Shown: positions 23,170 through 36,165 of the stretch, one piece after another
Numbering within the stretch: position 1 is the stretch's first letter
Layout: every line of letters begins with the position of its first letter
NCBI GenBank assembly: GCA_035610365.1
Contig: CM069433.1
Location: forward strand, 173,430,882-173,494,881
Length of the DNA stretch: 64,000 nucleotides
From: Aquatica leii
Lineage: Eukaryota; Arthropoda; Insecta; Coleoptera; Lampyridae
Direction: 5' to 3'
The notes under the pieces: model-generated
Seen by the model: the letters and a program-made list of their open reading frames with translations, nothing else
Told to the model about the DNA's origin: nothing
Databases searched by the model: none
Program-made: the position numbers and the translations under genes

Positions 23170-24470
23170 TCTTATCTGTCAAGCCTAACCACGAAGCTGA
23201 AAATGTTGTTGTAATCTTTACGCCATCTTTCTGACTGCAACCTTGCGTAATCAATCTGGCCTTGTATCTATCATTTTGTTTATAAAACCTATTGATTTTC
23301 TATAATTTTCTGATCTTTTAATTATGCAACAAGATCTCAGCTGATATTTTCCTCCAATGGTGTCAACTCATCTTACATAGCTTATAACAATTCTTTAACC
23401 TCCTTTGGTGGTGCTGCTTTGTTGAATCAGGAATACAACCTTGTGCCATACAAACATAATCACGCAAATACGTTGACTTCTTAATTTGAAATTTTTCAAT
23501 TATTTTTTCTTGTCATATCCCTGCTGACGATATAACTTCAGAATTATTTACAATTTTTTTCCAAAGATGTTGATTTAGTTTTTTCTTTTTTTAAAGTAGC
23601 TTATCTTCTGCGCAATCCGCTTCTTTTTATTCTTTTCTTCATCTTTTAAGATTTTTTTTTAAATACAGGTTTGAATAACTTTTTTTTCAGATTTAATCTA
23701 CATATACGCTGACAATGGGTACCAATAATTCTTAAATGGCCAATATTTTCAACTCCATTTCTAAACCGTATTGGACTAGTGTTCAACTTCAACTAATGTA
23801 GGTCCAGTTTGGTTAAGTGTATATGTCACACCATTAACTGCTTAACTGTCGTACATACAGGTTGTCAATTTTTTTACCACTATAAATTAATAGTTTCTTT
23901 ATTTTCTGTCCAGCGGTTTTAGCCTGGTTAATTAATACTTTCATAAAATCTGCTACCTCATTTTTTGCTCTTATAAAAAACACACGACGGAATTTTGAGT
24001 AATCGCTTCTAAAACGTACAAAGTATTTCATGGTACTTATTGACTCTTTTTGCATGTTGCTACATGGTGTCACTAGCATCTGCATTCGTATTCCAAAACT
24101 TTTCCGATAATGCTTTCCAAAGACGCATCCGACACAAAATTCTCCGCTTTGATTTTTGACACCCTGCTTTTGCAACATCTTTAGAACGTGTTTTTCACAA
24201 AGTTTCATGCCACCACTGAAGTTTGTTTCCATCAAACGCAAGGAATGCTTCAGTATTGTTCAGTTTACACACACGCATACTTGACACAAAAAATCCTGTA
24301 TTTCTCTAATTTTGCACTAGTCGCACTACAGAATCCAGTGCAATCTGCACCAAACTTAAAAGTCTTATCTATAATTGGACCAATAGAAAAAAGGTTTCCT
24401 CTATTTTTTGTACAAACCCAACGTCGTGTAAATAATTTGGTTTCTAAACACCTTTAAGTTTCATTTCAAC
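23170..24470 (-). pseudogene. Ty1/copia pol relic (integrase to RT)
   Basis: On the minus strand, 24241-23834 gives FCVGCVFGKHYRKSF (end of the GAG-pre-integrase zinc region) and then YFVRFRSDYSKFRRVFFIRA and KNEVADFMK, the copia integrase core. Near 23280-23230 it reads DRYKARLITQGCSQKDGVK, matching the copia RT motif (YKARLVA.G..Q..G). Upstream of 24241 a frame-shifted stretch fits the region before integrase. Stops, frameshifts and a missing integrase C-terminus make it a fossil; no LTRs are identified. Confidence 0.75.
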
Positions 24471-24619
24471 GTTATCTACGCGTTGTCCATACGCGTAATT
24501 TTTTTATTATTTTCCTACTTGTACTTCTTGCGGAAAATCAAATACTTTATATGTTTATTTTGTTTGCCATGTGTGCAGATGCGCTTAAATCTTAAAGCCA
24601 TCTATCATTGTTTAGACTA

Positions 24620-25420
24620 AATAATCATTTTGATTAGCGCATATTGTGGGTTTATTTGGCTATCATCCCCTCTTGTCCTAATAACATCTTTTATACGATT
24701 AGGCTTAGATCTAATCAAGTCTGAATTCTTTGTTTGATCTCATCCAATAAAGATTCTATCAGACTTAGATTGGGACTGCATGCTGGCATTAATCTCCAAT
24801 TTAATTGACGCAAGGTACTGCCGGAACTGCTACAACCTTCTCGATGTACTTAGTACCCGATTAATCTCCTTTCCGGTGACCACGGTTGCTTTTAACAATG
24901 AACGGGTTCTGTTTGTGCTCCTATAGAAATTGCATCACAGATGATGCAAGAACCAACTTCATAACCAATCCGCGCTATAATGTCGCATTCTGCAAATTGT
25001 TCTCTTGGTCTCCGGTACACTTTTTTTCTTCGGTCGCTACTATAAAGGCATATTTTGGTTTAATCTGAGAACAAAACGGACCCCGACTGTTCCAATATCC
25101 AATTTAGATGATAGGGTTTAAAACGCAGACGTGCTTGACGATGGGCTGGGGTAAATTTTGAACCAATCGCAAGTATTGTAGGGGTCAGTTTACTTTTGTG
25201 TAGTCTTCATCTTAATATGCACTGACTAAGAACCATTGCTCGTATTTCATAAAGCTGTCGTTGCACTTGAACTGCACTAAGGCGACAATTTCTTAATGTT
25301 ATTTGCATAATAAAACGGTCATTCCAAGCCGTGGTAAATTGCTTTTGCCTGTTACAGATCGCCCATCAAAGGATCCAGTCTGTTCATGTATTTTTGATTA
25401 AAGCAATTACTTGAGCGACT
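24620..25420 (-). pseudogene. Tc1-like transposase relic
   Basis: The minus strand reads, in order, LSAVQVQRQL-type helix-turn-helix text (about 25270, frame-shifted), LFSDETKICLYSSDRRKKVY then RRPREQF (about 25060-25000, holding the first catalytic Asp), TEPV, and PACSPNLSLIESLLDEI near 24760, where Tc1 transposases have the SPDLNPIE..W..L catalytic end. Several frameshifts and stops. No terminal repeats recognised. Confidence 0.7.
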
Positions 25421-25504
25421 TTTTGCGGTAAATACAAAAACGAATGTCACTTAGCAGTCAATCTATAGTTCCTAACCTTTTTTCAACCTCTAGTCCGATT
25501 ACCG

Positions 25505-26880
25505 AATATTGGGTTGCCCAAATTTAATAGTGAATTGATTAATTGGCGCTGCTTTAGAGACTCGTATTTACCTCATAATGACGCGATTTTAAGAGATATC
25601 GATAAATTCAATTACTTAAAATCTTCGTTAGCAGGCAAGCAGCTGCGGCTGTTTCTCAGATTCTTTTTAATTCTAGTAATTACGCTCAGGCTTGGAGAGT
25701 TTTGATTAAGTAATTTGATCATTATAGAGTTTTTGCGGTTAATTATTTACAAGGGCTTCTAAATTTTTTGCAGTTAAAGACTAAATTTTTAACTGAACTT
25801 TAAAGGTTTTTTTCATTGTTTAAAGAGAACGGTAGCTTTACAAAAGTTGAATATAACTGACTTGGCTTAATTCATTTTGTTACACTTAGATCTAAAAATT
25901 GTGAACAATAATATCCGATATAGTTTCGAGAAAGATTCCAAGAACGATGCTTTTCCTACTTGCGATTTATCAATTTCCTTTATCAAATCAAAATGCAAAA
26001 TCCTTCAAATTACTTTGGTATCATACGGAATTATTTTCCTTTAACTCGAAATATTAAGTCCAAATTTACTCAGAAACACAAGGTGCATTCTTTTGTTGGT
26101 TTAATGGTGTTGACAAATGCCCTTTGTGTTGGCAGTCTCATAGTCCTCTACTAGTAGCAATATCTCAAAAATAAATCTATTAAAAATAACATATCCGTGC
26201 CTGCTTCTAACAGTAATACTCTAACGGGTTCACAAACTAGTTTATGTACAACTTCTTTTACGAATATTTTGTTTATTACATATTAAGAACGCTTTTAGTC
26301 ATTTGGTTTTAGTGCTATGTTGAATTGCTGGTCTCAAAAATAATTTTTGAATAAATCCTTTGTAGATATGTTAGGCATTCGTACGAGTCTTAGTTGCGGG
26401 AATAGGATCTTTTTAATAAACTGAAAGGAAGGTTTGGTTTTATGGAACTTTTTGTGTTTGATGTTCCGACTCTTATTGACAGACTGTTCCTGCAGCGATA
26501 TCAACAGACTTCGGTTTGGTTCTAATGGGTCCTGATCCTGAAGAGTTATTTTGCGAACGTGATTTTTTTTAACTCATTTTAGGGACTCGGTGGTCGATAT
26601 ATTCGATATTCGTATAAATTTTTAAATTACATCAAATAACCGACAATTAGCTTTTAATCGATTGTCTTCTCAAGAGTGGCGTTTTGTAAGTCAACATAAA
26701 AGAGCTATATGGTATCGTCAGTTTATGAAAGAATATTTAGAGTTAGGTCATATAAAACCGACTAAGGGAACGTCAAAGTACTCTATTCTTTATCGCGCCG
26801 TGTACAAGCCTAAAAGCCTAAAATTCGGGTAGTGTTTGACGCCTACACAAATCAAACGAAATAGATTAAATTTTTATTTA
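25505..26880 (+). pseudogene. BEL/Pao gag-pol relic with internal deletion
   Basis: The plus strand at 25514 reads LPKFNSELINWRCFRDSY and KFNYLKSSLAGKQL, the gag segment typical of BEL/Pao elements (usual form LPKF.G....W..F...F ... YLKS.L.GEA). At about 26175-26230 it gives NKSIKNNISVPASNSNTL, a pre-protease linker. At about 26640-26850 it reads RQLAFNRLSSQEWRF, YRQFMKEYLELGHIKP and, after a frameshift, KIRVVFDAYTNQ, the start of the BEL/Pao RT. Most of protease and everything after early RT is missing. The adjacent 27016 LTR in the same orientation could be its 3' LTR, but this is unproven. Confidence 0.75.
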
Positions 26881-27015
26881 CATTCTTTGTTTAAGATAAA
26901 AACGACAACGAAAATACTATGCAATTAAAACAAGAAATTAAACGTTATAAAAATTGACAATTGATTTTTTAGTGTATTTTACTTAACATTATAGCGTAAC
27001 AAATTTTTAAAACTA

Positions 27016-29404
27016 TGTAACCGTCGTTTGAGCTTGTGCAATTTCTTTTGTGAAAAACTTGGTATTTAAGTCGATTTTATCCGTTTCGTAGGATTGTTTG
27101 AGTCATTTCACGTTAATTTAATGTAGTTAGTTCAAGTTTTTAGATTCATCTTTGTCAATGAAATTTGTGAGTAAAGTTTTGTATTGTTACGTCTTTATTT
27201 GTCTAATTTATTTAAACGATTAAAAATACGTTTACTTATTCTACAAATATGTATACTTTTAAATTAACCGAACTAATTAAATCTAATAATATTTAATGAA
27301 AACACTTACACGAATTTATGTATAACCGTTGTATAACACTTAAGATAAGATAAGATAACGTCCTCGGATTTGTTTACACTATAAGTCACGTTCACTCGAT
27401 TCGGTGTACACTGTTATTTATTTAAAACGTCGCACGTGCTAATCACTTATTTATCTTCCCTTTAATAACCTTCTTAATACTGCATGCATTCACATTCCAG
27501 CAATAACTGACCTACGATTTCCATGTTTCCCATTTATAGACATCGGCGAATCCTTCTCGAATCCTTCTCGAACGTTCCCTACTTTTCGCTATACCTTCTA
27601 GACAGCTTCTAGAAGGCTCTTGCGTTTGCAAGTAATTTCTTGAACGTTTCAGTATTTAATTAATTTGAAATTATTACGCTGCATATACATCCGTATTCTG
27701 TATTTACGTTGATTTGACATTTTCTTTGTTCTGGTAAAATTCCAGTTGTATCTAATTTATGTTTCCCTTTTGAGACACTATTGTATTTAAATATATTTTA
27801 GCTGTTTGTTTATGTTAAATTGGTTTAAAAGTTTATTGTATTAACTACGTTCTTAGCGCATTTGTATTTGAGTCATGTTTAATTTTTATAATTTAATAGT
27901 TCAAATAGTCCATTTTATTATTAGAGTTATGAGTAAAATTAAGTCTTTTGATTTTGATATTTTTTTGTAAACGTGGCATCTTGTCGTGTGAAAAACCTTC
28001 TTAAAACACTACTATTACGTCTTAATTAAACCTGTTAGCATCTTCTTTCCACGTCTTTGTTTAACTGTTTTCTTTCTCAAAGATTTTGGTCACAGTTTTT
28101 TTATGGAGGTGGTCGCGCACGAAGGTTATAAAGATAGGTAGTTCTCGTTTTGAAAAAAATTAATTCACAATTTTTCAATCACTGAAAGTCAATAAGATAT
28201 AGTCTAGTTAGGGGCGAATCAACCCTTAAGATTTGGAGGTATCCGCAAAAGTTATGCAAAAAACAGTGAATTTTTAATTCAGTTAGTAGAGGTTTGTTTT
28301 TCTTAGTTAGTCAAATGTACGACTTTTACAAATTTCTCGTGTTTTTAAGTTTTATTTTTTTATTTGATGTAGAATTGTGATCGTGCGACGCGGTTTTATC
28401 TTTGCCTTGGTGGCGGTTTATTGAAAATCTTCCGACAGTAACTTGTCGAATGGTTTAGGGTTCTCTATCAAAGTTCCTGCCGACGTCAACTGGCCTTAAA
28501 CTAAGCAGGAGTCCGTCTACGAACAAAATTTTAAGGCATTTATTGATTACCGATTAAGGTATTTATTTGCGAGTACAGTGATTGAAAAGCTTTGAAATGA
28601 ATTATGTTGAAAGGTCACTGTTAGTTATCGAATCTTTCGTTCATTCGCTAAACATTTTATGGTGTTTGTTTGTGCTAATTTTAATTTGTTCTTTTTAATT
28701 TATTTATTGCTAAACAACAAAAATAAAAGACAATATGTAACCAACGTTTAAAATGTTTTATTGACGTTAAACCAGAAAAATTTATTAATTACGTACTATA
28801 GTATTAAGATTTTTGTATATATTTTAAACAGTTACGAAGTTTATGATATTTAGTATGTATTTTTTTTTCTATTAATGCGAACACGGCTGTGCATTATATA
28901 TTTTTTTAAATGTAATTAAGTTTTTAATTGTTTTTATTTTGTTTGTAATTTTAGTGTAATCATGTTATTCTTTTCATGCAGTTTTAATTTAAAATTTTAT
29001 TTGCGTTAACTTGAATCAAATGTAATGTAATTCTTGTTTTGCTGGCTTGTCCATTTTTTTTTAAATTGTGTAATAAATGTTAAATGTAACAAAGTTTTTA
29101 TTCAGTCGGTTATCGCGTATGTGAATTTTAAGATTACAGATTTTCGTGTGATATACATAAGTCCTATTTGAGTGTATTCATTTGGAGCGGACTCGTGGTT
29201 GGCAAAAGTCTGTAGTCCATTTAAGCTTTACATCTTCATGGCGCCTTTTGATTTTCAATTTTGTTTTCATTTACTTTCAAGTTTTCTAAACGGTCACGGA
29301 ATTTTGAATATAATCCACACCCATCTTCACTAAACACCGGCAAAACCTCGTTTATGTCTTTTTAATTCAGGCAAGTTTCATTCTTCCAGCTTTTGCACGT
29401 AACC
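27016..29404 (+). mobile_element. 1.9-kb LTR, family C, copy 2, interrupted
   Basis: Starts TGTAACCGTCGTTTGAGC, matching the minus-strand start TGTAACCATCGTTTAAAA of the LTR inside the gypsy pol (49774). Shared blocks follow in order: TTTATGTTTCCCTT.TGAGA, AGCGGACT.(T/G)GGTTGGCAA and TGGCGCC.TTTGATTT, with the end near GCACGTAAC. After subtracting a 471-bp insertion (467-bp LTR plus TSD) it is about 1918 bp, against 1927 bp for copy 1. The 3' edge is approximate and no target duplication is seen. It may be the 3' LTR of the BEL/Pao relic just upstream. Confidence 0.7.
27185..27651 (-). mobile_element. solo LTR, gypsy family, inside family C LTR
   Basis: Close match to the LTRs of the full gypsy element along its whole length (TAACCGTTGTATAACACTTA, GATTTGTTTACACTATAAGT, TTCTAGAAGGCTCTTGC). 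467 bp, with TG...CA ends. Exact 4-bp duplication GTAT at 27181-27184 and 27652-27655. Confidence 0.9.
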
Positions 29405-29411
29405 TCTTATT

Positions 29412-29783
29412 TGTTAAAAACTAAATGTTTAGGCGATTTAATTTACATATAATAAATATAACTAGTTTTAATTAATAAAACGTACCGATATTTAAGAAAC
29501 AACTTACAAATAATTTCTATATAACCGTCACTCGATATTTACAGACACTGTCAAATAAAATACATTTTTGTTTGTTTTATCAACGCGTTCTCTTTTACGA
29601 CGCACGCACTTTAAACACTATTTCTTTAGACCGATTCTGCATACTTCCGATTTCTTGCTAGAACCGAATACTAGCTATCACATCTATCGAATGCTGTTTA
29701 TATTCTAACGTTATCTGCTTTGAGAACATTCCGGTAATTACCTCGAATCATCTTAAATGATCTCAAAGCTTCTATGCGTTTCA
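29412..29783 (-). repeat. diverged gypsy-family LTR-like segment
   Basis: Begins TGTTAAAAACTAAAT and ends GCGTTTCA, with an inner block (AACTTACAAATAATTTCTAT then ATAACCGT) resembling the gypsy LTR (CACTTACACTATAATTTATG then TATAACCGT). No target duplication found. Confidence 0.45.
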
Positions 29784-32404
29784 ATAGCATGTATAAATGT
29801 CTCAAATCAAAAAGTTGAAAGTTATTAGTTAAATGTTTTAATTTTTGCTGTTTTATATATTAATTTTTTTGCAAGTTTTTGTACTAAAATCGTACAACAT
29901 TTTCAAACAATCTTAAACATAGCGTGCTAAAAAATTTGCAATAAACGAAATATTTGGTTACATTTCTAGCTTGAGCCTGAGTTGTTTTGATTGAGGTTTT
30001 TTATTTTTTAAACAAATTAAAATTATTTATTGCCTATTTGCAGCAGACTTTAAACCTTTGTTATTTATTATGAATTTCCTGTAGTTGATAATAAATAACA
30101 AGAATAAATCATTGTGTGAACTTGCATGGCTAGTATTTTATGGCTTGTTTCGCATTGCTTTTGTACTGTAACATTTTTACAAATCAGAAAAATAACAAGG
30201 TATTTGTAAATTTGTTTTGGTGTACACAGGTTTTTCTTGCAACGGAATGTCATATTTAAAAATGATTTTTATCATGGTTTGACTTCCGTTTGAACGAATT
30301 TCAATAGTAGACTGTTGTACAAGTACAAAACGTTTGAATCAAATTGTTTACGCTTTTATCAAAGACATAAATAGTGTTTTAAAATAAATATAATGTTGTT
30401 TAACGTTATGTGTACCGTTACTTTAAAAATTAATAATTATGTTATTGTTTAAAAATAAATTTTGTTTATACGTATATAAAATGATACTTTTTAATACAGT
30501 TTAGATCCAGGTGTGTTTTAATTAATTAGTTAATAAACACTGTATTTATAAACATTTAGTTAAATTATTTACTAATATTTTAAAGCAGTTTTGTTACCGC
30601 AACATAACCTAGAGTATTTTATTTTTTTTGCAGATAAAAGAAACGGCTAAAACTTTGCTTATACGTTTTTACGATCTAGCTTTTAGAAGATAATAGTTTT
30701 GGGTTTATGGTAGAGAATACAAAGTGCTACAATTTATTTTTTATTCTATTTTGCAAACTTACAAAACAAATACTAACTAAATACATAAAATTTATTTTAG
30801 CGATCATGAAATATATTAAAGTTGAACTTTATGTTTGCATAAACACATATATAAGTTAATACAAATACTTACACGTAAATATTTATTTTTAATTAAAAAC
30901 AGTTAATATTGTTAATTAAAACGTTTTTATCTTATACGTTGCGCAACTATTACATAAAATTACAAAATTTAATTTTTATTAAATGTTTGTACAAAATATT
31001 TGTGTATCTAAATTTTTGGTGTATACAAAAGCAACATTACCAAGAGAAACATCACTCTTCTACGTCGCATTTTGTGATAAACCTATAGAGAATGCCATTA
31101 GAATTTATGAGAATACTGAAACTGAAAGCTTTTAGGATAACAACACCTAAATTTCCGCTTATGGAAATTTATTTTTACTTAACATTCTACACGTATAGAA
31201 ATTACATTTATTTTTATCCTAGTTACTTTAAAATAAATATTATTTTGTAAAATATTGTTAGATAACACTTAGCAAATAGTAATTGCTGTAAAGTTGTGTG
31301 TGCACTTAATTAAAACCGATATTTACCAGCCGATTATTAATAACTTCAAATCAATAAAGCTATGACCTTAAATGTGTTATAGTATATGATGAGATACCTT
31401 TAAAAATACGCAATCTCTTTTCAAAGCAAAGTTTTTATATTTATGTAAGAACGTAACCTTGTTTAAGGGCGTGTTATAAAATTGATTTATTTACAACTGA
31501 GTGATTCTAATCATATTGAATACATCGAAACAACTGTATTTCGTTGTTTTTTAAAGACATTTATATAATTATTTATTATTATTATTTATTTATAATAACA
31601 TATATTACTTTTAAATTCTTTGGTGAACTACTTCCTGGAACAATATATCAGCAATTGATAACTAATTTTTGATTTTATTGTTTATATTTTATTTTGTATA
31701 AATTTATATTATCTTCATTTTACAAAAATTCTATTTTTTCATTATCTTTATTGTTTTTTAGTTTGTAACTCAACTCTTATGTAAATATCTTTTCCTTAAT
31801 TTTATCACTACAACTTTATCTTTCTGTTTTAAGTAAATTCAACTATAATCATTAAATTTGTTCTAAGTGATTCGTTGTATCCCTTTAGAATTTTCTTCTG
31901 AGACGTAACTTAAATCGTATGAAATGCTGTCTTGTCGTAAAGTAGCATTACCTTAATTAAATAAGAAACTTTATCACACAATTATGTAGTAATCTGTCCT
32001 TTAAATAATTAAATATATAATTTATACTTTAATACTATATATATATATACATTTAGAAATAATGAAATATAAAACAACCGATTTATTATATTATTATATA
32101 GGTAAAACAAGAACATTAAAATTGGATTGTACGAGACAACGATTGCAATAGCTGGAATACAATTAAATTAAAGAATGAATGCATCAATTACATAATGCAT
32201 ACAATTGGCTTAAAAAATTAAATTAAAGAATAATTTAAATTGATCAGAAAATAATTAATTCAGAAAAATATAAAAAGGTTCTACCAGTAATACAATACAA
32301 AAAAATTTTGATAATAATTATTAAACAATTTAAAAAGCAATTCTAGCAATTAGAAATAAAATTCTATAGGCTAATGTTGTAACATAAGACTTTAAAACTG
32401 AATA
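29784..32404. other. AT-rich stretch, nothing recognised
   Basis: No open frame of note, no domain or repeat recognised over 2.6 kb. Confidence 0.6.
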
Positions 32405-32595
32405 TTTATAGAGCACAAAATTTACTGTAAAAAGTTCGCGGGAGGGTATAATTGTATCCAATAGTTTAAGAGTTACAGAATTTTAATGTAATGTAAGACA
32501 TTATCGTGTAACTTTGCACACTTGTATCTTCTAAACTATAAAAGGTAATTGTACCCTTCCGCGGACTTTTTTATAGTAAATTTTGTCCTCTATAA
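32405..32595. mobile_element. foldback MITE-like element, 191 bp
   Basis: Two arms of about 80 bp pair with each other: left TTTATAGAG.ACAAAATTTA then AAAAAGT.CGCGG.AGGGTA; right is its reverse complement with scattered mismatches. The loop is about 30-40 bp. Non-coding. The ends TTTATAGAG/CTCTATAAA are not assigned to a superfamily, and I cannot fix the target duplication. Confidence 0.65.
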
Positions 32596-33700
32596 AAATG
32601 TATATGTGGAACTTTCTTCTATCTTGCAACGTTTTAGGGTAATAGTTTATTTGTTATTCTCATTGGGTTTACTTTATTCAGCATGATACTGTAACACTCT
32701 CGTTATACTTAGCGACCAATCGCTATCAGATTTTAATGGTCGAAGATAACGATCGACATAACAATCACTGGTAAAATAGGTTTGCTGTATCGGTATTTTA
32801 ATTATATCGATATGTCGCCCACTATCTTGCAATACTTACTATGGGAAAAAGTATCGCCTTTAAAAAACAAAGAGTGCTGTACGAGCGCCGAACTTATGAG
32901 TGTGAATAGGATATAAAGCACCCGCCGTGCCGTCGTGAAACATCTGGCCGGTAGAAAAAATTCAGACTAAAACTACCTGGTATGAAATAAAATTCAAATG
33001 TTTGCTACGACTTCCACTAAGTGACGCACATCATCTTCTCGATAGCCATAATTTTCTATTGAATAATGATTTTAATTAATACGTAAAAGTATAAGCATCT
33101 TGTATTAATTCAAAATAAAACTGAGTTGCAAAACACACCGTTACATAACTTACATCTTTTTTATACATTTTGTTTACGTAGTTAACGGGCCGCTGTTTTT
33201 GCGTAAAACGCTCCTTTGCCTGTATGAAAGAATACGTTTCTAACCTTACTTTCTTAAAAACACGGTAAAACTGAAAAGACTCTTTTTCTGGTTGCATTTT
33301 CCAGTTCCTCGTATAATGCAAAGCGCAAAACATCTCAAAAATTCATTTTTTCATACAAAAAAAGCTTTCAAGCCTACTAAAACGCCGCCGTTATATCATA
33401 ATCGTTATGGTTCAAAATAACGAGAGTGGATAACAAGAGTCGATATGAGTGGAACCGTTATAAGTTACACAGCATACCAATTTTACAAAAATATTTCAAA
33501 CCCGTGTATCCCCCCACTTATTAATCTGACATCGCCGACAGCTCATGTACCTTATGTCCACTACCAGATTAGTGTGCTATAAGCGTTTGAAGTGTGTGGT
33601 TGAAGTCAGTTATTTATTACCCTCATCTATTGTCGATTAGCGGTCATATTGACTTCAGCTCACCGTTTATATTTTTAAATATTTAAAAAAAAAAAACAAA
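32596..33700. other. no recognised gene; upstream flank of piggyBac relic 2
   Basis: An 85-codon minus-strand frame (33076-33333) matches nothing known to me. The stretch may contain the 5' end of the piggyBac element, but its terminal repeat was not located. Confidence 0.45.
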
Positions 33701-34575
33701 ATGGATGAAATACCAGGACCCTCTAAGAGAGTTCGTTGTGAGAACGCAGATTATGAGGACACTCTTATAAAATGGTACGAGGAAAAAAGTAACAACGACA
33801 TTGATTATTGCCAGACTGATAAATACGAGACAAGTGATCATATTTTAGATTCAGCTTTATCGGACAAGTAGCTGACAATGTTGAAATAAGTGCTTTAGAG
33901 GACGATGACACGGCCGATGCAGATGGAGAAGAAAGTTCTGATAAAGAAAAACTCCCCAGAACTTGCGAGAAAAAGTTATTATGGCAAGAATAGATTTAAA
34001 TGGTCGACAACCGCATTTAATAGAAGATCTCGACCTCGGCAGCATAATATTATTGTTCAGTTTCCAGGCTTACGGCCTTCTGCTAATTTGGGTACGGCAT
34101 GTAGTGCTAGAGAGGCATGGAAACTTCTCTTTACCGATGAAATGCTGAATAAGATTTTACGGTGGACCAATCTAAAAAAGGAAGTGCCAGACAAAAATAT
34201 AAAGATTTGAACAGATGCGATCTTCAAGATCTAAACCTTATTGAATTAGAAGGCTTCTTAAGACTCCTTTTTTATATACTTATGTTTTTAATTCTAAGCA
34301 TGAAAAAATAGAACGTCTCTTCGCTACCGATGGTACCGGGCGAGATATTTTTCGTTGCGTTATGAATCAGAAGCGATTTGCCATTATTCTTTCCTGCCTT
34401 CGTTGCGATAATCCAGAAGATCGCAATATGAGGAGTCTGAACAATACTGCAGCAGCTATATCTCAATTGTTTGATCAATTAATAACTAACTCACAGAGAG
34501 TTTATTCACTTGGTCCAATGACCTGCATTGACGAGATGTTAGTGTCCTTTAGGGGAAGATGTAAATTTAAGATGT
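33701..34575 (+). pseudogene. piggyBac-like transposase relic 2, N-terminal half
   Basis: ATG at 33701 opens MDEIPGPSKRVRCENADYED, an acidic N-terminus that stops at 33869. The reading resumes in other frames: an acidic LEDDDTADADGEESSDKEK, then YYGKNRFKWS (33980s), LLFTDEMLNKI and, from about 34320, DGTGRDIFRCVMNQKRFAII. It goes on with CLRCDNPEDR, AAISQLFDQLITNSQRVYSL, then TCIDEMLVSFRGRCKFKM, the first catalytic Asp region of the DDE domain. Here it is cut by an LTR that starts TGTAACG at 34576. The rest of the transposase is not found downstream. At least three frame breaks. Confidence 0.85.
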
Positions 34576-35932
34576 TGTAACGTGTAAATTCGTACATAGG
34601 CATAAATTCGCCTGATAGTTAGGCAACCTTGCCTTTAACCGTGTGAAATACTTGACCTCGAGCTATATACTTCAAGTTATGCTCGCAGAGGGCGCTCGAG
34701 AGTAGTTGGCCTTCTACGGAATTCATTTCATTTGGCGGTTCGCGTTGTAATGGACGTGGCAGAGACGGATTGGTAAGAAAAATTAGGTTTTCCCTCATCG
34801 ATCATCATCTAATGCAACGACGTTTTATTTTAGAAATCCTTAATGAATCCGATCAAATGTAACATTCGTAAAACAAAATATCTACGTATTTCGAAGTAAA
34901 ATCATAAAGTAGGTTAGTATTCGGACGTGGTTGATGGTGGAGACGTACCAACTAATATTCGCTGTTTTAGCTTTCTTTCGGAGTTTTCTTTCCGAGCTCT
35001 TTCAAAGCTTTCTTTCTGAGCTGACGTTCTGTGTGGCTTTCTACGAACTGCCGGAGTTGTATCACCGTACCTATGAAATAACAAGCGGTATAAAGAATCT
35101 AAGTTGTTTGATGGCGTTTTCCTATAGCTTGGGGAGTGTGCCGAGGGTTTAAAAAAAACAAGGTGACTTGGTGAAGGAGTTATGCAAAAACAAAAAAAAC
35201 TTGGAACGTAAAGGTATTTATACGTATCTTTAAGCGTAACGTTAAACATCGGGAGGCCGCGGAATCTCGACACACTTTCGTCTACGCGCTTCGGGGTCAT
35301 GACTTCTGCTCGCGCCTAACAACGAGAAATGAATAGTGCAACTCACGCTACGGATTAAATGAAAGGGAATCAGTACGGACTTCGTAATTTGATATATTTC
35401 TGTCTTGAACATTGTCTTTTGTGCATACAGTACGCCTATTTTAATCTAATTAATTATGTTTAATTACTATATTTAACGTAAAAGAAAATTTCAATCTATA
35501 ATGTGCGGGAATTGTAAATAGTAGAGATTTGGGAGCTCGCAACGTATCATTTGTCGTAACTTAACTGATTGACGAATTTGCTACCGGTCGTGAACTTGAC
35601 GTCAAAGACCACGGGCGGTGTTACTTTTTCTAATTCTCACGCGCGGTCACGCGTGTATCTGCTACCGCTTACGGAAACATAATTTAAACTTTAGCGCAAA
35701 ATTTTTTTGCTTCCAGAGTCTATTTTAGACCTGCTTTAACCTTATATTCTATTTGTTTGTGTAATTCATTTATATGTGATTTATACCAGTGGCGTAACCA
35801 TCGAGTTGGCTCTTTCCTTTCAGGAATTTGCTATTAATCCATATATACCTAATAAATGATTAATGTTTATTCTCGATATCTTTCTTTTGGGGGACCTCGG
35901 GTCTAGGATCTCCTTTTCTCCTGCCTAGACTT
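34576..35932 (+). mobile_element. LTR, family B, truncated copy in piggyBac relic 2
   Basis: Homologous to the complete solo LTR at 38025-39770. Shared: start TGTAACGTGTAAATT, CAACGACG(T/C)TTTATTTTAG, ACCAGTGGCGTAACC and CCTTTTCTCCT(G/A)CCTAGACT, in order. Similarity ends at about 35932, so the last 230 bp are missing. It interrupts the transposase directly after CKFKM. Confidence 0.7.
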
Positions 35933-36009
35933 ATTAGATTCGACTGCACCTCACCGATAGTGTTCCGAAATGTACACCTCACCGGTTAAGGGTTAAGTCT
36001 AGTAGATAT

Positions 36010-36165
36010 ATATGATGTGCACAGTAGGTATAAAAAAGGGTCCAAAACACTGTCTTGTGGTAACCCAGTTTTGATTACAAAATTGTTTGAGGATTCACCA
36101 TTTACTTTAGCTCGGAATTGCCGGTTAACTAAGTAGGAAAAGTTGAAAATAGCATGGATAATTTA
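36010..36165 (-). pseudogene. jockey-like LINE RT fragment
   Basis: The minus strand reads FSYLVNRQFRAKVNGESS, then IKTGLPQDSVLDPFLYLLCT. This matches the jockey-type RT segment whose usual form is (R)AGVPQGSVLGPLLY; the first Gly of QGSVLG is Asp here. About 50 codons without a stop, with no flanking coding sequence. Confidence 0.7.

Noticed and set aside
35788-35806. ACCAGTGGCGTAACC taken as an LTR end plus primer-binding site (also near 39388)
   Set aside because: The complete copy at 38025-39770 has TG...CA ends and a TGAT duplication, so this motif is internal to the LTR.
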